Part shown: positions 27,458-37,160 of the stretch, in pieces | Numbering within the stretch: the stretch's first letter is position 1 | Layout: the number at the start of each line of letters is the position of its first letter | Source of the DNA: Shewanella subflava | GTDB taxonomy: Bacteria; Pseudomonadota; Gammaproteobacteria; Enterobacterales; Shewanellaceae | DNA length: 64,000 nucleotides | NCBI RefSeq assembly: GCF_025971955.1 | Contig: NZ_JAPDMX010000001.1 | Coordinates: 62,001 to 126,000, forward strand | Reading direction: 5' to 3' | The notes under the pieces: model-generated | Database searches by the model: none | Seen by the model: only the letters and a program-made list of their open reading frames with translations | What the model was told of the DNA's origin: nothing | Program-made: the position numbers and the translations under genes

Positions 27458-30400
27458 TCAGGTTTCTTGGCGAAGGCGCGCAAGACAATCGTCGGCCTTT
27501 AATGGCTTGCTCAGTAAGAAGCCTTGCACTTGATCGCAGCCACCATTTTTCAAAAATTGTAGTTGCTCATTGGTTTCCACACCTTCTGCAACCACATTTA
27601 ATTCTAAGCTGTGGGCGAGGGTAATAATGGCGCTGGTAATGGCTGCGTCATCGGGGTCTTCCGTGATATCTCGCACGAACTCTCGATCAATTTTTAAGGT
27701 GTCAATCGGGAAGCGTTTTAGATAACTTAAGCTTGAATAACCAGTTCCAAAGTCATCGATTGAGATTGTTAAGCCGATGGCTTTTAGCTGAGTTAAAATA
27801 TCGACGGAATCCTCTGGATTACCCATGATCATCGATTCAGTTAATTCTAACTCTAACGCATTTGCCGGTAAGCCTGACACCGCTAATGCCACCTCGATGG
27901 TGGAAATAATGTTGGCTTTTAATTGTCTAGCTGACAGATTTACAGCCACAGAAATATGGTTAAACCCTGCCTGATGCCAAATAGCAAGTTGCCCGCAAGC
28001 CTGGTTAATTGCCCAATGACCAATGTCATTGATCATGCCGGTTTCTTCCGCTAACGGGATAAATTCAGCCGGTGAAATAAAGCCTAGCTCTTTACTGTGC
28101 CAACGTAATAAGGCTTCTAATCCAATAATCTTTTCTGTTTTAACATCAAACTTGGGTTGATAGACCAAGGATAACTCTTTTAACTCAATGGCTTGCTTTA
28201 AGCCCGCCTCTAATAACACATGGCGGGTAGCATACTGGTTTAATTCAGAGGTATAAAACTGGAAATTGTTTCGTCCCAATGCCTTAGCATGATACATCGC
28301 GGTATCCGCATACTTAATCAATGAGGTGGCATCGATAGCATCATTGGGATAAAGACTGATACCGATAGACGGTGAGATGGTGAGGGTTTTATCATCCAAT
28401 AAGAAAGGCGTTTCAAATGCTTGTAGCACTTTATCGGCAATAATAGTGGCAGATTCTGATTTTTTAACCCCTTCTAATATCAGGGTGAACTCATCACCGC
28501 CCAATCTCGCCACGGTATCTCCTTCGCGAACCGCATTCAGTAAGCGGCTCGATACAGCTTTGAGAAGAAGATCGCCAATATGGTGACCCATAGAGTCATT
28601 AATGTGTTTAAAGCGGTCAAGGTCGAGGAACAATAACGCCACAATGTGTTGGGCACGATGCGCCTTGGTAATGGCATGATTGAGTCGGTCTTGAAACAAC
28701 GTTCGGTTAGGTAGGCCTGTTAATGGATCAAAATTAGCTAACACTCGTAAATCTTCTTCGGCTTTTTTACGTGCGGTGATATCGGTAAACACCGCCACAA
28801 AATGGCTGGTTTCACCTTTGTTATCGATAACTTGGTTGATTTCAAGCCAGGCTAAAATGCCTTTACGATCGCGCGTTCGAATTTGAGTTTCACCTGACCA
28901 GTGCTTATGACGCAATAATTGTGCTTCAATGTCTAAGTAGAATTCTCGGGTCTGCTTGCCCATGGTTAAAAACAAGAAATGCTTACCTGCAACGTCACGA
29001 GGTTTAAAGCCTGTGATCCGACTGAATGCAGGATTAACAGAGCGAACACTGTAATCTAACTCTCCAACAACCACAGCTTCGTTCATACTGAACAGAACTT
29101 GAGAGGAAAGTTTTAATTCATTTTCCGTTTCTTTACGGCTGGTAATATCCTTATGGGTGCCGGCCATGCGTATAGGATTGTTTTTAGTATCACGCTCAAC
29201 CACTTGACCTCGGTCTAACAACCAGGTGGATTTACCATTATCCATTTCAACACGGTATTCGGCCTCAAAAAACTCACTGTGTCCGTCAAGGTGCTCTTGT
29301 AATAATTTAGTGACTCTATCGCGGTCTTCAATATGAATATTATCTATCAGAAGTTTTTCTGACTTGCCAAAACTCATCTGCGGCACCATATTTGTGCGAT
29401 AGACTTTATTCTCGATAATATTCCAGTCCCACATACCGTCACCAGAAGCCCATAATGCCAGTTTTAGGCGCTCTTCCGATGCGCGAATGCTTTGCTCAAA
29501 TTCTCTTTGTTTTTCGAGCTTTTGATGCCTTGCATACATAAAATATGACAACAGACTAAAGCTTAATATGCCATAAAGCATATAAGCTAAATGGCTCATA
29601 TAAAATGGTGGAATAACCGCAATGGGAACCGTAAGGGTGTATTCGTCATAGGCGTTTAACCCCAGTGAATGACGAACGATAAGCTCATAATTACCGGGTG
29701 GTAAATTGGTATAGGTGATTTTACTGCCAGTGGGGAGTTTATGCCAAACCGAGTCAAACCCTCTTAAAAAGTAACTGTATTTACTGAGGTTTTGATAGCT
29801 AAAATTGAGCACGCCCACCTCAAAACTGATCAGTTGTTTTTCATAGGGCATTTCAATTTTAGGGGTGTGGCTGAGATCTAAAACCGGATAACTGCGGTCA
29901 CCAATCGTATATTGAGTTAACGCTAATTTGATTGAAGGTCTTTGTTGTGGGATCTCACTTGGAACAAAGTAATTGATGCCATTTACGCCGCCAAACCACA
30001 TATCACCATTGGCGTCTTTAAAGCGAGCGCCACCATTAAACTCAAGCGCTTGTAAACCTTCATTGGTGTTAAATGAGGTGAAGCTCTTCGTTTTGGGATT
30101 ATAGCGGGAGATACCCACATTGGTACTTAACCACAGATTTTGGTCATTGTCTTCCAGCAGGCTGTAAACGGTATTAATCGCAGAATCGTTGTTTACATCT
30201 AAACGTTCAAATTTGAAAATACCGTAATCTGTGGTTAATTTGTCAATTCCACCATGTGTTGCGACCCATAAATCACCACTCTGGGTACGAAGAAAGTCCC
30301 TCACGCGGTTATCACTTAAACTATAGGGGTTATTGGGTTCATGGCTGACAAACACTAAGTCTTTTTCTTCTGGATTGAGACGAACCAAGCCACCGATAGT

Positions 30401-31960
30401 CCCAATCCATAAATAACCGTCACTAAAGTGTAAGGTCAGCATTTCATGTTTGTATGGAGAATAATCTTTTTGAAACCCAAAATTATAGGGCAACATTTGA
30501 TGATTATCATTAGAGATGAAATACAAACCTAAGGTGCTGGATAACCACACTCTGTCTTTATCATCAATGGCAAGACTGCGGAAATTTAAGTCATTATGCA
30601 GCGCAGGATTTTGGGGCTTAATGGGTGCTAATGTATCTTGTTGATCTAAAATAAACACGCCTTGGGTAGTCGCAAACCAAAGATTTTTTTGCTTGTCCTC
30701 TATAATATCATTTACATGAATATTGAGCTCTGATTCAGGTACTTGTAGTAACTGAGCAAATTTACTATTGAGGTAAACATATTCATTTTTATCATTTAAA
30801 TATTTAGCCCCTTCACCATCTGTGCCTATCCATAAGCGTTGTTTGTGGTCGCGATATATCGAGCGGATCATATTAGCCATGCGGGCATTCGGGGCTGTGC
30901 TGTCATACAAATGAGCAAAGTATTGATGGCTTAAATTGATTTTATCAATGCCGGAAAAACTGGTTCCTAACCATAATGTGCCGTTTGGATCTAGCATCAT
31001 GGTTTGGAGATCATTTTCAGTTAAACTGTCGCGCTTGTTGGCATTATTTTTATGGTAATGACTGTGCCACTGCTTACCGTCAAAATTAAGTTGGATAAGC
31101 CCTGAACTATTGCCAATGGCCCATATTTCATTGGCATTAACGACGACAAAATCTTTAATGAATTTTTGTTTGCCTGATGTAATCGGTCGTTGCCAGATCA
31201 GTTCTTTTTGGTGAGTATCGAGGTTATAACGCCAAATTTTATCATCAATCGCTAGCCACACAGCAAAAATGGAACTGGCTTGTATGCGATTGACTTGTGC
31301 ATTGCTAGGAATATCTAAGCGATTTATTGTGTTGGTATCAATTGCATATGTACCGACTTTATCCGTACCGACAATGACAAATTTATCATCAACATTCGCC
31401 AAACTGGTAATTTTAGGTTCTAGACTATTACCTAAACCGACACGATTAATTTTGAAGGTTTTAAGTGACATCATGAACAGACCTGAACGTGTGCCTATCC
31501 ATAAGGTTTCGCCGATCACGGCAAGATGAGAGACTTGATTATCGGTTAAACCGTGGTCGTTACTGTAGCGCGAAAACTTACCCGTTTTAAGATCAAGACG
31601 GTTTAAACCACTATTTAATGTACCTATCCAAAGTGCACCATCAGGGGACTGAATAATATCGGTGATGAAGTTATCTGAAATGCTTTCGGGGTCGCCAGAG
31701 CGTTTTAAGTACATTTGGAAGTCGACACCGTTATAGCTGTGCAAGCCATCCTGGGTGCCAATCCATAACATACCCGCGCTATCCATAAACAGATTTGTGA
31801 TACTGTTCTGGTTTAAGCCTTGTTCACTGTTAAAGTGTTCAAATTTGATCTCAGAAATATTGCCATATTTACCTTGGTATTGAGCAGTACTTGGCATTGC
31901 ATACAATAATGTTGCAAAGAATAAGCCTGTGCAGATAAATGTAAATAAGCGTGAAATCAA
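27458..31960 (-). CDS. Propeller-PAS-GGDEF-EAL sensor protein
   Basis: A 1500-residue membrane sensor coupling an extracytoplasmic ligand domain to cyclic-di-GMP turnover. A signal peptide (ISRLFTFICTGLFFATLLYAMP) is followed by ten or more reg_prop beta-propeller repeats (WIGTxxGL-type, residues about 60-680), then a Y_Y_Y domain near 700-765 (FLRGFDSVW). A single membrane helix lies near 785-805. Two PAS/PAC domains come next (about 830-950 and 960-1070). The GGDEF domain is active-looking (ARLGGDEF near 1153, with the REGD inhibitory site five residues before). The EAL domain is also intact (GLEALLRW near 1282, LTESM, DDFGTGYSS near 1403, AEGVET). Both cyclase and phosphodiesterase activity are possible; which dominates cannot be read. 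It is a stand-alone gene with no adjacent response regulator. The propeller suggests sensing of a periplasmic solute or polymer. Confidence 0.93.
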   Translation of the reverse strand: MISRLFTFICTGLFFATLLYAMPSTAQYQGKYGNISEIKFEHFNSEQGLNQNSITNLFMDSAGMLWIGTQDGLHSYNGVDFQMYLKRSGDPESISDNFITDIIQSPDGALWIGTLNSGLNRLDLKTGKFSRYSNDHGLTDNQVSHLAVIGETLWIGTRSGLFMMSLKTFKINRVGLGNSLEPKITSLANVDDKFVIVGTDKVGTYAIDTNTINRLDIPSNAQVNRIQASSIFAVWLAIDDKIWRYNLDTHQKELIWQRPITSGKQKFIKDFVVVNANEIWAIGNSSGLIQLNFDGKQWHSHYHKNNANKRDSLTENDLQTMMLDPNGTLWLGTSFSGIDKINLSHQYFAHLYDSTAPNARMANMIRSIYRDHKQRLWIGTDGEGAKYLNDKNEYVYLNSKFAQLLQVPESELNIHVNDIIEDKQKNLWFATTQGVFILDQQDTLAPIKPQNPALHNDLNFRSLAIDDKDRVWLSSTLGLYFISNDNHQMLPYNFGFQKDYSPYKHEMLTLHFSDGYLWIGTIGGLVRLNPEEKDLVFVSHEPNNPYSLSDNRVRDFLRTQSGDLWVATHGGIDKLTTDYGIFKFERLDVNNDSAINTVYSLLEDNDQNLWLSTNVGISRYNPKTKSFTSFNTNEGLQALEFNGGARFKDANGDMWFGGVNGINYFVPSEIPQQRPSIKLALTQYTIGDRSYPVLDLSHTPKIEMPYEKQLISFEVGVLNFSYQNLSKYSYFLRGFDSVWHKLPTGSKITYTNLPPGNYELIVRHSLGLNAYDEYTLTVPIAVIPPFYMSHLAYMLYGILSFSLLSYFMYARHQKLEKQREFEQSIRASEERLKLALWASGDGMWDWNIIENKVYRTNMVPQMSFGKSEKLLIDNIHIEDRDRVTKLLQEHLDGHSEFFEAEYRVEMDNGKSTWLLDRGQVVERDTKNNPIRMAGTHKDITSRKETENELKLSSQVLFSMNEAVVVGELDYSVRSVNPAFSRITGFKPRDVAGKHFLFLTMGKQTREFYLDIEAQLLRHKHWSGETQIRTRDRKGILAWLEINQVIDNKGETSHFVAVFTDITARKKAEEDLRVLANFDPLTGLPNRTLFQDRLNHAITKAHRAQHIVALLFLDLDRFKHINDSMGHHIGDLLLKAVSSRLLNAVREGDTVARLGGDEFTLILEGVKKSESATIIADKVLQAFETPFLLDDKTLTISPSIGISLYPNDAIDATSLIKYADTAMYHAKALGRNNFQFYTSELNQYATRHVLLEAGLKQAIELKELSLVYQPKFDVKTEKIIGLEALLRWHSKELGFISPAEFIPLAEETGMINDIGHWAINQACGQLAIWHQAGFNHISVAVNLSARQLKANIISTIEVALAVSGLPANALELELTESMIMGNPEDSVDILTQLKAIGLTISIDDFGTGYSSLSYLKRFPIDTLKIDREFVRDITEDPDDAAITSAIITLAHSLELNVVAEGVETNEQLQFLKNGGCDQVQGFLLSKPLKADDCLARLRQET

Positions 31961-32134
31961 ATGACACCTTTTTATTATTGTATTTTTATCATTATAGTAA
32001 GAGTGCTAAAAAACAATACTACCCTGTAAAGGTTAGAATTCAATTATTAATCACGCATCATTGATTTTTATTTTTAGATACAACCCCTACCACGCCAGCA
32101 TAGTCAACTCTCATGAATAGATAATCGGACGTTA

Positions 32135-33064
32135 TTATTGCTTATTTTGCCGATGACTATTGTTGTACTGCTGAATAATCGCTTCGATTTGTTCGTCTTT
32201 CTCAAGCCATAAATCGTTTAGCCAACGCTGAAATTCTGCGCGGTATTCCGCTTGAGAGAAATACACATCGGCATCCACCTCTGGTACGGGCATAACGTCC
32301 ACTTTCATGATGACTTTTTTCACTCGGCCATTCATGACACCGAATAAAATATCCTCATCGGGTTTTGAGTCAGGATAAACCAAAGTGATATTTAATAAAT
32401 TGGTAAATTGTTCGCCCATTGCTGACAGTGTGAAAGCAATGCCACCAGCTTTTGCGCGCAATAAATGCTTGTATGGAGATTGTTGGCGCAAATGTTTTTC
32501 TTGAGTAAATCGACTACCTTCAACATAGTTAATGATCGAGGTCGGTAAATGTTTGAAACGCTCACAAGCTTTACGTGTAGTGGCTAAATCTTTACCTTTG
32601 AGTTTAGGGTTTTTACGCAATTTTGCAGCGCTGGTGCGGTGCATAAAAGGCATATCCAAAGCCCAACAGCCCAATCCCATAATTGGCACATATATGAGTT
32701 CTTGTTTCAGAAAAAACTTCAACATTGGAATATGGTTACGCAGTAAATAGGTTTGTGCCGCAATATCAAAACCACTTAAATGGTTGCTTATCAGTAAATA
32801 CCAACCATTTTTATCCAGTTTATCTAGCCCTTCCACATCCCATTCAATATTTGAGATGATCGCAAGAATACCGCCATTACACACCGCCCAACACCACATA
32901 AATCGATTCATTAGTTTAGATAGTCCTAAGCGAATCGTGCTAATGGGTAGTAATAACTTAATAATGCCACCAATAATAATTAATGAGCCCCAAAGTGCTG
33001 TGTTGATGATCAGCAATGTCAGGCTAATAAAATATAACATTGGGCCGGGTAAAAACGATAACAT
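32135..33064 (-). CDS. Acyltransferase, YihG/PlsC type (paralogue 1)
   Basis: A 309-residue membrane lysophosphatidic-acid-type acyltransferase. A hydrophobic amino end (about residues 1-35) is followed by the acyltransferase domain with catalytic H-x4-D in NHLSGFDIAAQ (near residue 92) and the substrate motif NYVEGSRFTQEKH (near 178). PRMNR/FLKQEL-type intermediate segments (FFLKQELIYVPIMGLGCWALD) match the YihG family. It uses NHLSGFD where the neighbour has NHQSWVD; the His and Asp are kept. It lies 15 bases from its paralogue in the same direction, so both are cotranscribed. Actual acyl donor and acceptor unknown. Confidence 0.88.
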   Translation of the reverse strand: MLSFLPGPMLYFISLTLLIINTALWGSLIIIGGIIKLLLPISTIRLGLSKLMNRFMWCWAVCNGGILAIISNIEWDVEGLDKLDKNGWYLLISNHLSGFDIAAQTYLLRNHIPMLKFFLKQELIYVPIMGLGCWALDMPFMHRTSAAKLRKNPKLKGKDLATTRKACERFKHLPTSIINYVEGSRFTQEKHLRQQSPYKHLLRAKAGGIAFTLSAMGEQFTNLLNITLVYPDSKPDEDILFGVMNGRVKKVIMKVDVMPVPEVDADVYFSQAEYRAEFQRWLNDLWLEKDEQIEAIIQQYNNSHRQNKQ

Positions 33065-33079
33065 TGAAACTTATACCTC

Positions 33080-34006
33080 TTATTCAGGCTTACAGCTAAT
33101 CGTGCTGAGGTCTTCCTTAGCCGTATTACTGGGATAATATTGTTGTAACTGTTGATCTTTATTAAACCAAAATTGATTTAATTGCTCTTGAAAATCAATC
33201 TTAAACTGGCGGTCATTAATATAATCACCGCGCATGCTTTGCGGAATGTTACTGATTTTTATGTCTACTTTAATGTGGGTAGTTTGCCCACAGAGATATT
33301 CCCAAAATGAAGGTACTTTGTCAGGGTAATAAATAGTGACGTTGACCAGTTTATTAATGTGTTCCCCCATGGCTGATAATGCGAAGGCCATACCGCCTGC
33401 TTTAGGTTTTAATAAGTGTTGAAAAGGCGAGCTTTGCTTGTCATGTTTACTTTTACTAAAGCGGGTTCCTTCCACAAAATTCATCACACTTACTGGCTTT
33501 GTTTTGAATTTTTCACATGCTTTACGGGTGATTTCTATATCTTTGCCCTTCAGTTTTGGGTTCTTTTTTAACTGGGCATTACTAAAACGACGCATAAAGG
33601 GAAAATCAAGCGCCCACCAAACTAACCCTAGTACGGGTACATATAACAATTCTTGTTTTAGGAAAAACTTCAAAAAGGGAATTTTGCCATTCAATGTACG
33701 TTGCAATACCAATATATCTACCCATGATTGATGATTGGCAATCACCATATACCATTGTTTACGATCAAAATCGGTGTCGCCTGTGATTTCAAATGTCACG
33801 GGATGAAGTAGCTTTTCGGTAAGCGTGTTGCCATAAATCCAAGCTGAGGCGCAGTTATCTGTAATGTAACTGCATATTTTGTCTATTATTTTCAGTGGGA
33901 TAAGCTTTATTAGCCCAAAAACCAAAATGGGGATAGCCCAAAATAGTGTATTCAATAGGTAGCATAAAAATGCTAACGAGCCTTTAAATTGTGAAAACAA
34001 CGACAT
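33080..34006 (-). CDS. Acyltransferase, YihG/PlsC type (paralogue 2)
   Basis: A 308-residue protein built like the downstream gene: membrane leader, NHQSWVDILVLQ (H-x4-D), FFLKQELLYVPVLGLVWWALDFPFMRRFS, and NFVEGTRFSKSKH. The two share long near-identical stretches (KNPKLKGKD, KAGG-AFALSAMGE), so they are tandem duplicates that have diverged elsewhere. The order suggests the upstream copy is the ancestral type, since its H-x4-D motif has the commoner sequence. It probably acts in phospholipid remodelling of the inner membrane, perhaps with different chain-length preferences; this is inference. Confidence 0.88.
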   Translation of the reverse strand: MSLFSQFKGSLAFLCYLLNTLFWAIPILVFGLIKLIPLKIIDKICSYITDNCASAWIYGNTLTEKLLHPVTFEITGDTDFDRKQWYMVIANHQSWVDILVLQRTLNGKIPFLKFFLKQELLYVPVLGLVWWALDFPFMRRFSNAQLKKNPKLKGKDIEITRKACEKFKTKPVSVMNFVEGTRFSKSKHDKQSSPFQHLLKPKAGGMAFALSAMGEHINKLVNVTIYYPDKVPSFWEYLCGQTTHIKVDIKISNIPQSMRGDYINDRQFKIDFQEQLNQFWFNKDQQLQQYYPSNTAKEDLSTISCKPE

Positions 34007-34080
34007 TTATCCCTCCTGCAAATGGAGGCCTATGTTACTCGTTGTATAGGTTTAGCTCAATCAGTAGCGATTTTATTTTG

Positions 34081-35604
34081 CTATTGTCTGCTTAAACTGG
34101 CTAATAATCGGTCCATTGCTCGGTACCCTAATGCTTGAGCGATATGACTTCTTTCAGTATTTGGACACCCCTGCAAATCGGCAATAGTTCTGGCAACCCT
34201 CTGAATACGATGGAAGCTGCGTACTGATAACCCTAATTTAACCACGCTTTGCTCTAAAAAGGCTAAGTCTTGCTGACTAATCCCGCTATGTTGATTGAGT
34301 AATTTGGGGCTTAATTCACAATTGAGGATCCCACATCGGCTCAGTTGTGTGTGTCTGGCTTGCTTTACTCGTGCAGCAATGCTGGCACTGGTTTCAGAAT
34401 GTGTTTGGGGTTGAGTCAATGAGCCTGCGGGTAATTTGGGCACATCAATGGTTAAGTCGAATCTGTCTAAAAATGGGCCGGATAATCGTGATAAATATCG
34501 TTGAATTTGATCGGGGGTGGCTCGAGCGTGTTCTGTATCGCCACAGGGACTAGGATTCATCGCCGCAATTAATTGAAACCGGCTGGAGAATGTCATTTTG
34601 GCTGCCGCACGCGATATCACCACTTCACCACTTTCCATTGGTTCGCGTAAACAATCTAGTACCTTACGCGGAAACTCGGCAATTTCATCAAGAAATAAGA
34701 TACCACGATGGGCGAGTGATATTTCACCGGGCTTGGGATGAGCGCCACCCCCCACTAATGAGATGGATGAACAGGTATGATGCGGTGCACGAAAGGGACG
34801 ATTAAGAAAATTGGCAGGTTTAATCGGTAAGGCTGCAACGGAATGAATAGCCGCAACCTCAATCGCTTCTTCATAGGTGAGTTTTGGCATTAGCGGGATG
34901 ATGCGATTGGCTAACATGGACTTTCCTGTTCCAGGTGGGCCTAACATCAGCATATTATGACCACCTGCGGCCGCAATTTCTAATGCGTGTTTCGCTTGAT
35001 GCTGTCCAATCACTTCACTCATACAAAGATAACTTTCATCTGTGGGCGCATCTTCAATCCATTGTGGCAGATTATCCAGTTTAGGCAGTTGTGATTGCCC
35101 ATGCATAAACGCGGCTAAATGTTGTAAATGGGCGACAAAAAAGCAGTGTTCATATCCTACTAGTTCAGCTTCATAACGATTATCCAGTGGCATAAATAAA
35201 TGATGGCTTTGATTTTTCGCCGCAATAATTGCGGGTAAAATGCCGCTGCATGGTCTTACTTGTCCGGATAAGGCTAGTTCACCAATAAACTCATATTGCG
35301 CCAAATGTGTAGCGGGAATTTGTCCTGATGCGGCTAAAATACCGATTGCGATAGGCAGGTCATAACGACCGCCTTGCTTGGGTAAATCAGCAGGTGCCAA
35401 ATTGACGGTAATTCTGCGTTGGGGGACCTCAAACCCTGCGTTAATCAACGCACTGCGAACGCGCTCTTTGGCTTCTTTAACAGAGGTTTCGGGAAGCCCG
35501 ACTAAATTAAACGCTGGAAGGCCATTACTTAAATGCACTTCAACAGTGACGATAGGGGCATCAACGCCACAGCTGGCGCGAGTTTTGACACAGGCAATTG
35601 CCAT
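34081..35604 (-). CDS. yifB: YifB family Mg-chelatase-like ATPase
   Basis: A 507-residue member of the ComM/YifB AAA+ group. ComM in naturally transformable bacteria is a helicase that helps branch migration of incoming DNA; a similar role is possible here. Residues 1-170 form the Lon-substrate-like fold (VEVHLSNGLPAFNLVGLPETSVKEAKERV). The AAA+ core has Walker A GPPGTGKSMLANRI, Walker B GILFLDEIAEF and the sensor region ISRAAAKMTF. I start at the ATG at 35604 (MAIACVKTRA), the family-like opening; 12 upstream residues in the frame lack support. No other competence gene is nearby. Confidence 0.92.
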   Translation of the reverse strand: MAIACVKTRASCGVDAPIVTVEVHLSNGLPAFNLVGLPETSVKEAKERVRSALINAGFEVPQRRITVNLAPADLPKQGGRYDLPIAIGILAASGQIPATHLAQYEFIGELALSGQVRPCSGILPAIIAAKNQSHHLFMPLDNRYEAELVGYEHCFFVAHLQHLAAFMHGQSQLPKLDNLPQWIEDAPTDESYLCMSEVIGQHQAKHALEIAAAGGHNMLMLGPPGTGKSMLANRIIPLMPKLTYEEAIEVAAIHSVAALPIKPANFLNRPFRAPHHTCSSISLVGGGAHPKPGEISLAHRGILFLDEIAEFPRKVLDCLREPMESGEVVISRAAAKMTFSSRFQLIAAMNPSPCGDTEHARATPDQIQRYLSRLSGPFLDRFDLTIDVPKLPAGSLTQPQTHSETSASIAARVKQARHTQLSRCGILNCELSPKLLNQHSGISQQDLAFLEQSVVKLGLSVRSFHRIQRVARTIADLQGCPNTERSHIAQALGYRAMDRLLASLSRQ

Positions 35605-35867
35605 AAACAAATCCTTTGCGGTGATTAATCCTATTTCCATGGATTAATGGGGAGAATTCAACAGCACATCAATATTCACTAAGTGTAGACTATTTTGTTG
35701 ATAATTCTTCAAGTACCATACGCCGATTTCGATCGCCTCTGCATTTGGATTAAAATGTGCAGCGTTTTTGAATGATTTCATCACGCCCAAATATTGAAGC
35801 GATTAAATGGTCGGTAAATGCTTTGAATAGCTATAACGCAGCCTGAAATAAATTGGCGGAGGTAGTA

Positions 35868-37160
35868 ATGGGTTTTGTAGACAATTTTTTAATCATGATG
35901 GCGCTAATTGCGATTAGCTGTTTTTTTTCAATGTCAGAAATAGCCTTGGCCGCCGCACGTAAAATTCGCCTGCAAGCACTGGCTGATGAGGGCGATTTTA
36001 GGGCAATAAAAGTGCTTAAACTGCAAGCGCACCCAGGCAGCTTTTTTACCGTAGTGCAAATAGGCTTAAATGCTGTGGCCATTATGGGCGGTATTGTCGG
36101 CGAGGGTGCTTTTAGGCCTTATTTTGAAACCTTGTTATCCCCCTGGATTGAACCAGCTTGGGTGAGTCAAAGTAGTTTTGTGTTGTCATTTATTTGTGTG
36201 ACGTCTTTTTTTATTTTATTTGCCGATTTAATGCCAAAACGTATTGCGATGGTGATGCCTGAAAAGGTCGCGGTCAATTTTGTGTCGGCCATGGTGCTGT
36301 GCATTAAGTTATTAAAACCGTTTGTATGGTTATTTAATGGTTTGGCCAATAATTTATTTAAATTGTTACGCATTTCAATGACTCGCAACGATCAAATCAC
36401 CCATGATGATATTTATGCCATTATGAATGCCGGTACCGAGGCGGGGGTCTTAGATAAAGGCGAGCAACAAATGATGGAAAATGTATTTGAAATGCAATCC
36501 GTTCCGGTTACCTCGGCAATGACGGCACGTGAAAGTCTGATTTATTTTTTACAGCAAGATTCTGAAGAAGCCATCAAGCGCAAAATTGCAGAAGAACCCC
36601 ATAACAAGTTTTTAGTATGTAATGGCCAGCTGGACTCTATTTTGGGCTATGTCGACGCCAAAGAGATTTTGTTAAGGGTGATTAATGGCCAAAGTATCAA
36701 TTTGAAAGACGCCACATTAGTGCACAACTGTTTGATTATTCCAGATACGCTAACCTTGTCTGAAGCGATGGAGTATTTTAAAAATAGCCGCGCAGATTTT
36801 GCCGTAGTGATGAACGAATATGCGTTAGTGGTGGGTATTGTGACCACCAATGATTTACAAAGTGCAGTGATGGGTGCTTGGTCATTGCATGAAAGTGAAG
36901 AGCAAATTGTCAGTCGAGATGACAGCTCATGGTTAGTGGACGGTGTAACCCCAATTACGGATGTGATGCGGGCATTTAATATTGAGGCATTTCCCCAAAG
37001 CCAGAATTATGAAACCATCGCCGGGTTTATGATGTATATGCTAAGGAAAATCCCCAAGCGTACCGATTTTGTGAATTATGCCGGCTATAAATTTGAAGTG
37101 GTCGACATTGATTCCTACAAAGTCGACCAACTATTGGTCACTAAAATCGAGTCGCTTTAA
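35868..37160 (+). CDS. CorC/HlyC-type CBS membrane protein (YtfL-like)
   Basis: A 430-residue inner-membrane protein of the CNNM/CorC family, linked in relatives to Mg2+/Co2+ or polyamine tolerance. The amino half is a DUF21 membrane domain with FFSMSEIALAAARKIRLQ and GSFFTVVQIGLNAVAIMGG. Two CBS domains follow (about residues 200-320), with the signature MTARESLIYF and EYALVVGIVTTNDLQSAVMG. A CorC-HlyC carboxyl domain ends the protein (SWLVDGVTPITDVMRAF). GGAGG seven bases before the ATG at 35868 decides the start over the in-frame TTG at 35853. The stop overlaps that of ilvY by four bases on the opposite strand. Confidence 0.9.
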   Translation: MGFVDNFLIMMALIAISCFFSMSEIALAAARKIRLQALADEGDFRAIKVLKLQAHPGSFFTVVQIGLNAVAIMGGIVGEGAFRPYFETLLSPWIEPAWVSQSSFVLSFICVTSFFILFADLMPKRIAMVMPEKVAVNFVSAMVLCIKLLKPFVWLFNGLANNLFKLLRISMTRNDQITHDDIYAIMNAGTEAGVLDKGEQQMMENVFEMQSVPVTSAMTARESLIYFLQQDSEEAIKRKIAEEPHNKFLVCNGQLDSILGYVDAKEILLRVINGQSINLKDATLVHNCLIIPDTLTLSEAMEYFKNSRADFAVVMNEYALVVGIVTTNDLQSAVMGAWSLHESEEQIVSRDDSSWLVDGVTPITDVMRAFNIEAFPQSQNYETIAGFMMYMLRKIPKRTDFVNYAGYKFEVVDIDSYKVDQLLVTKIESL

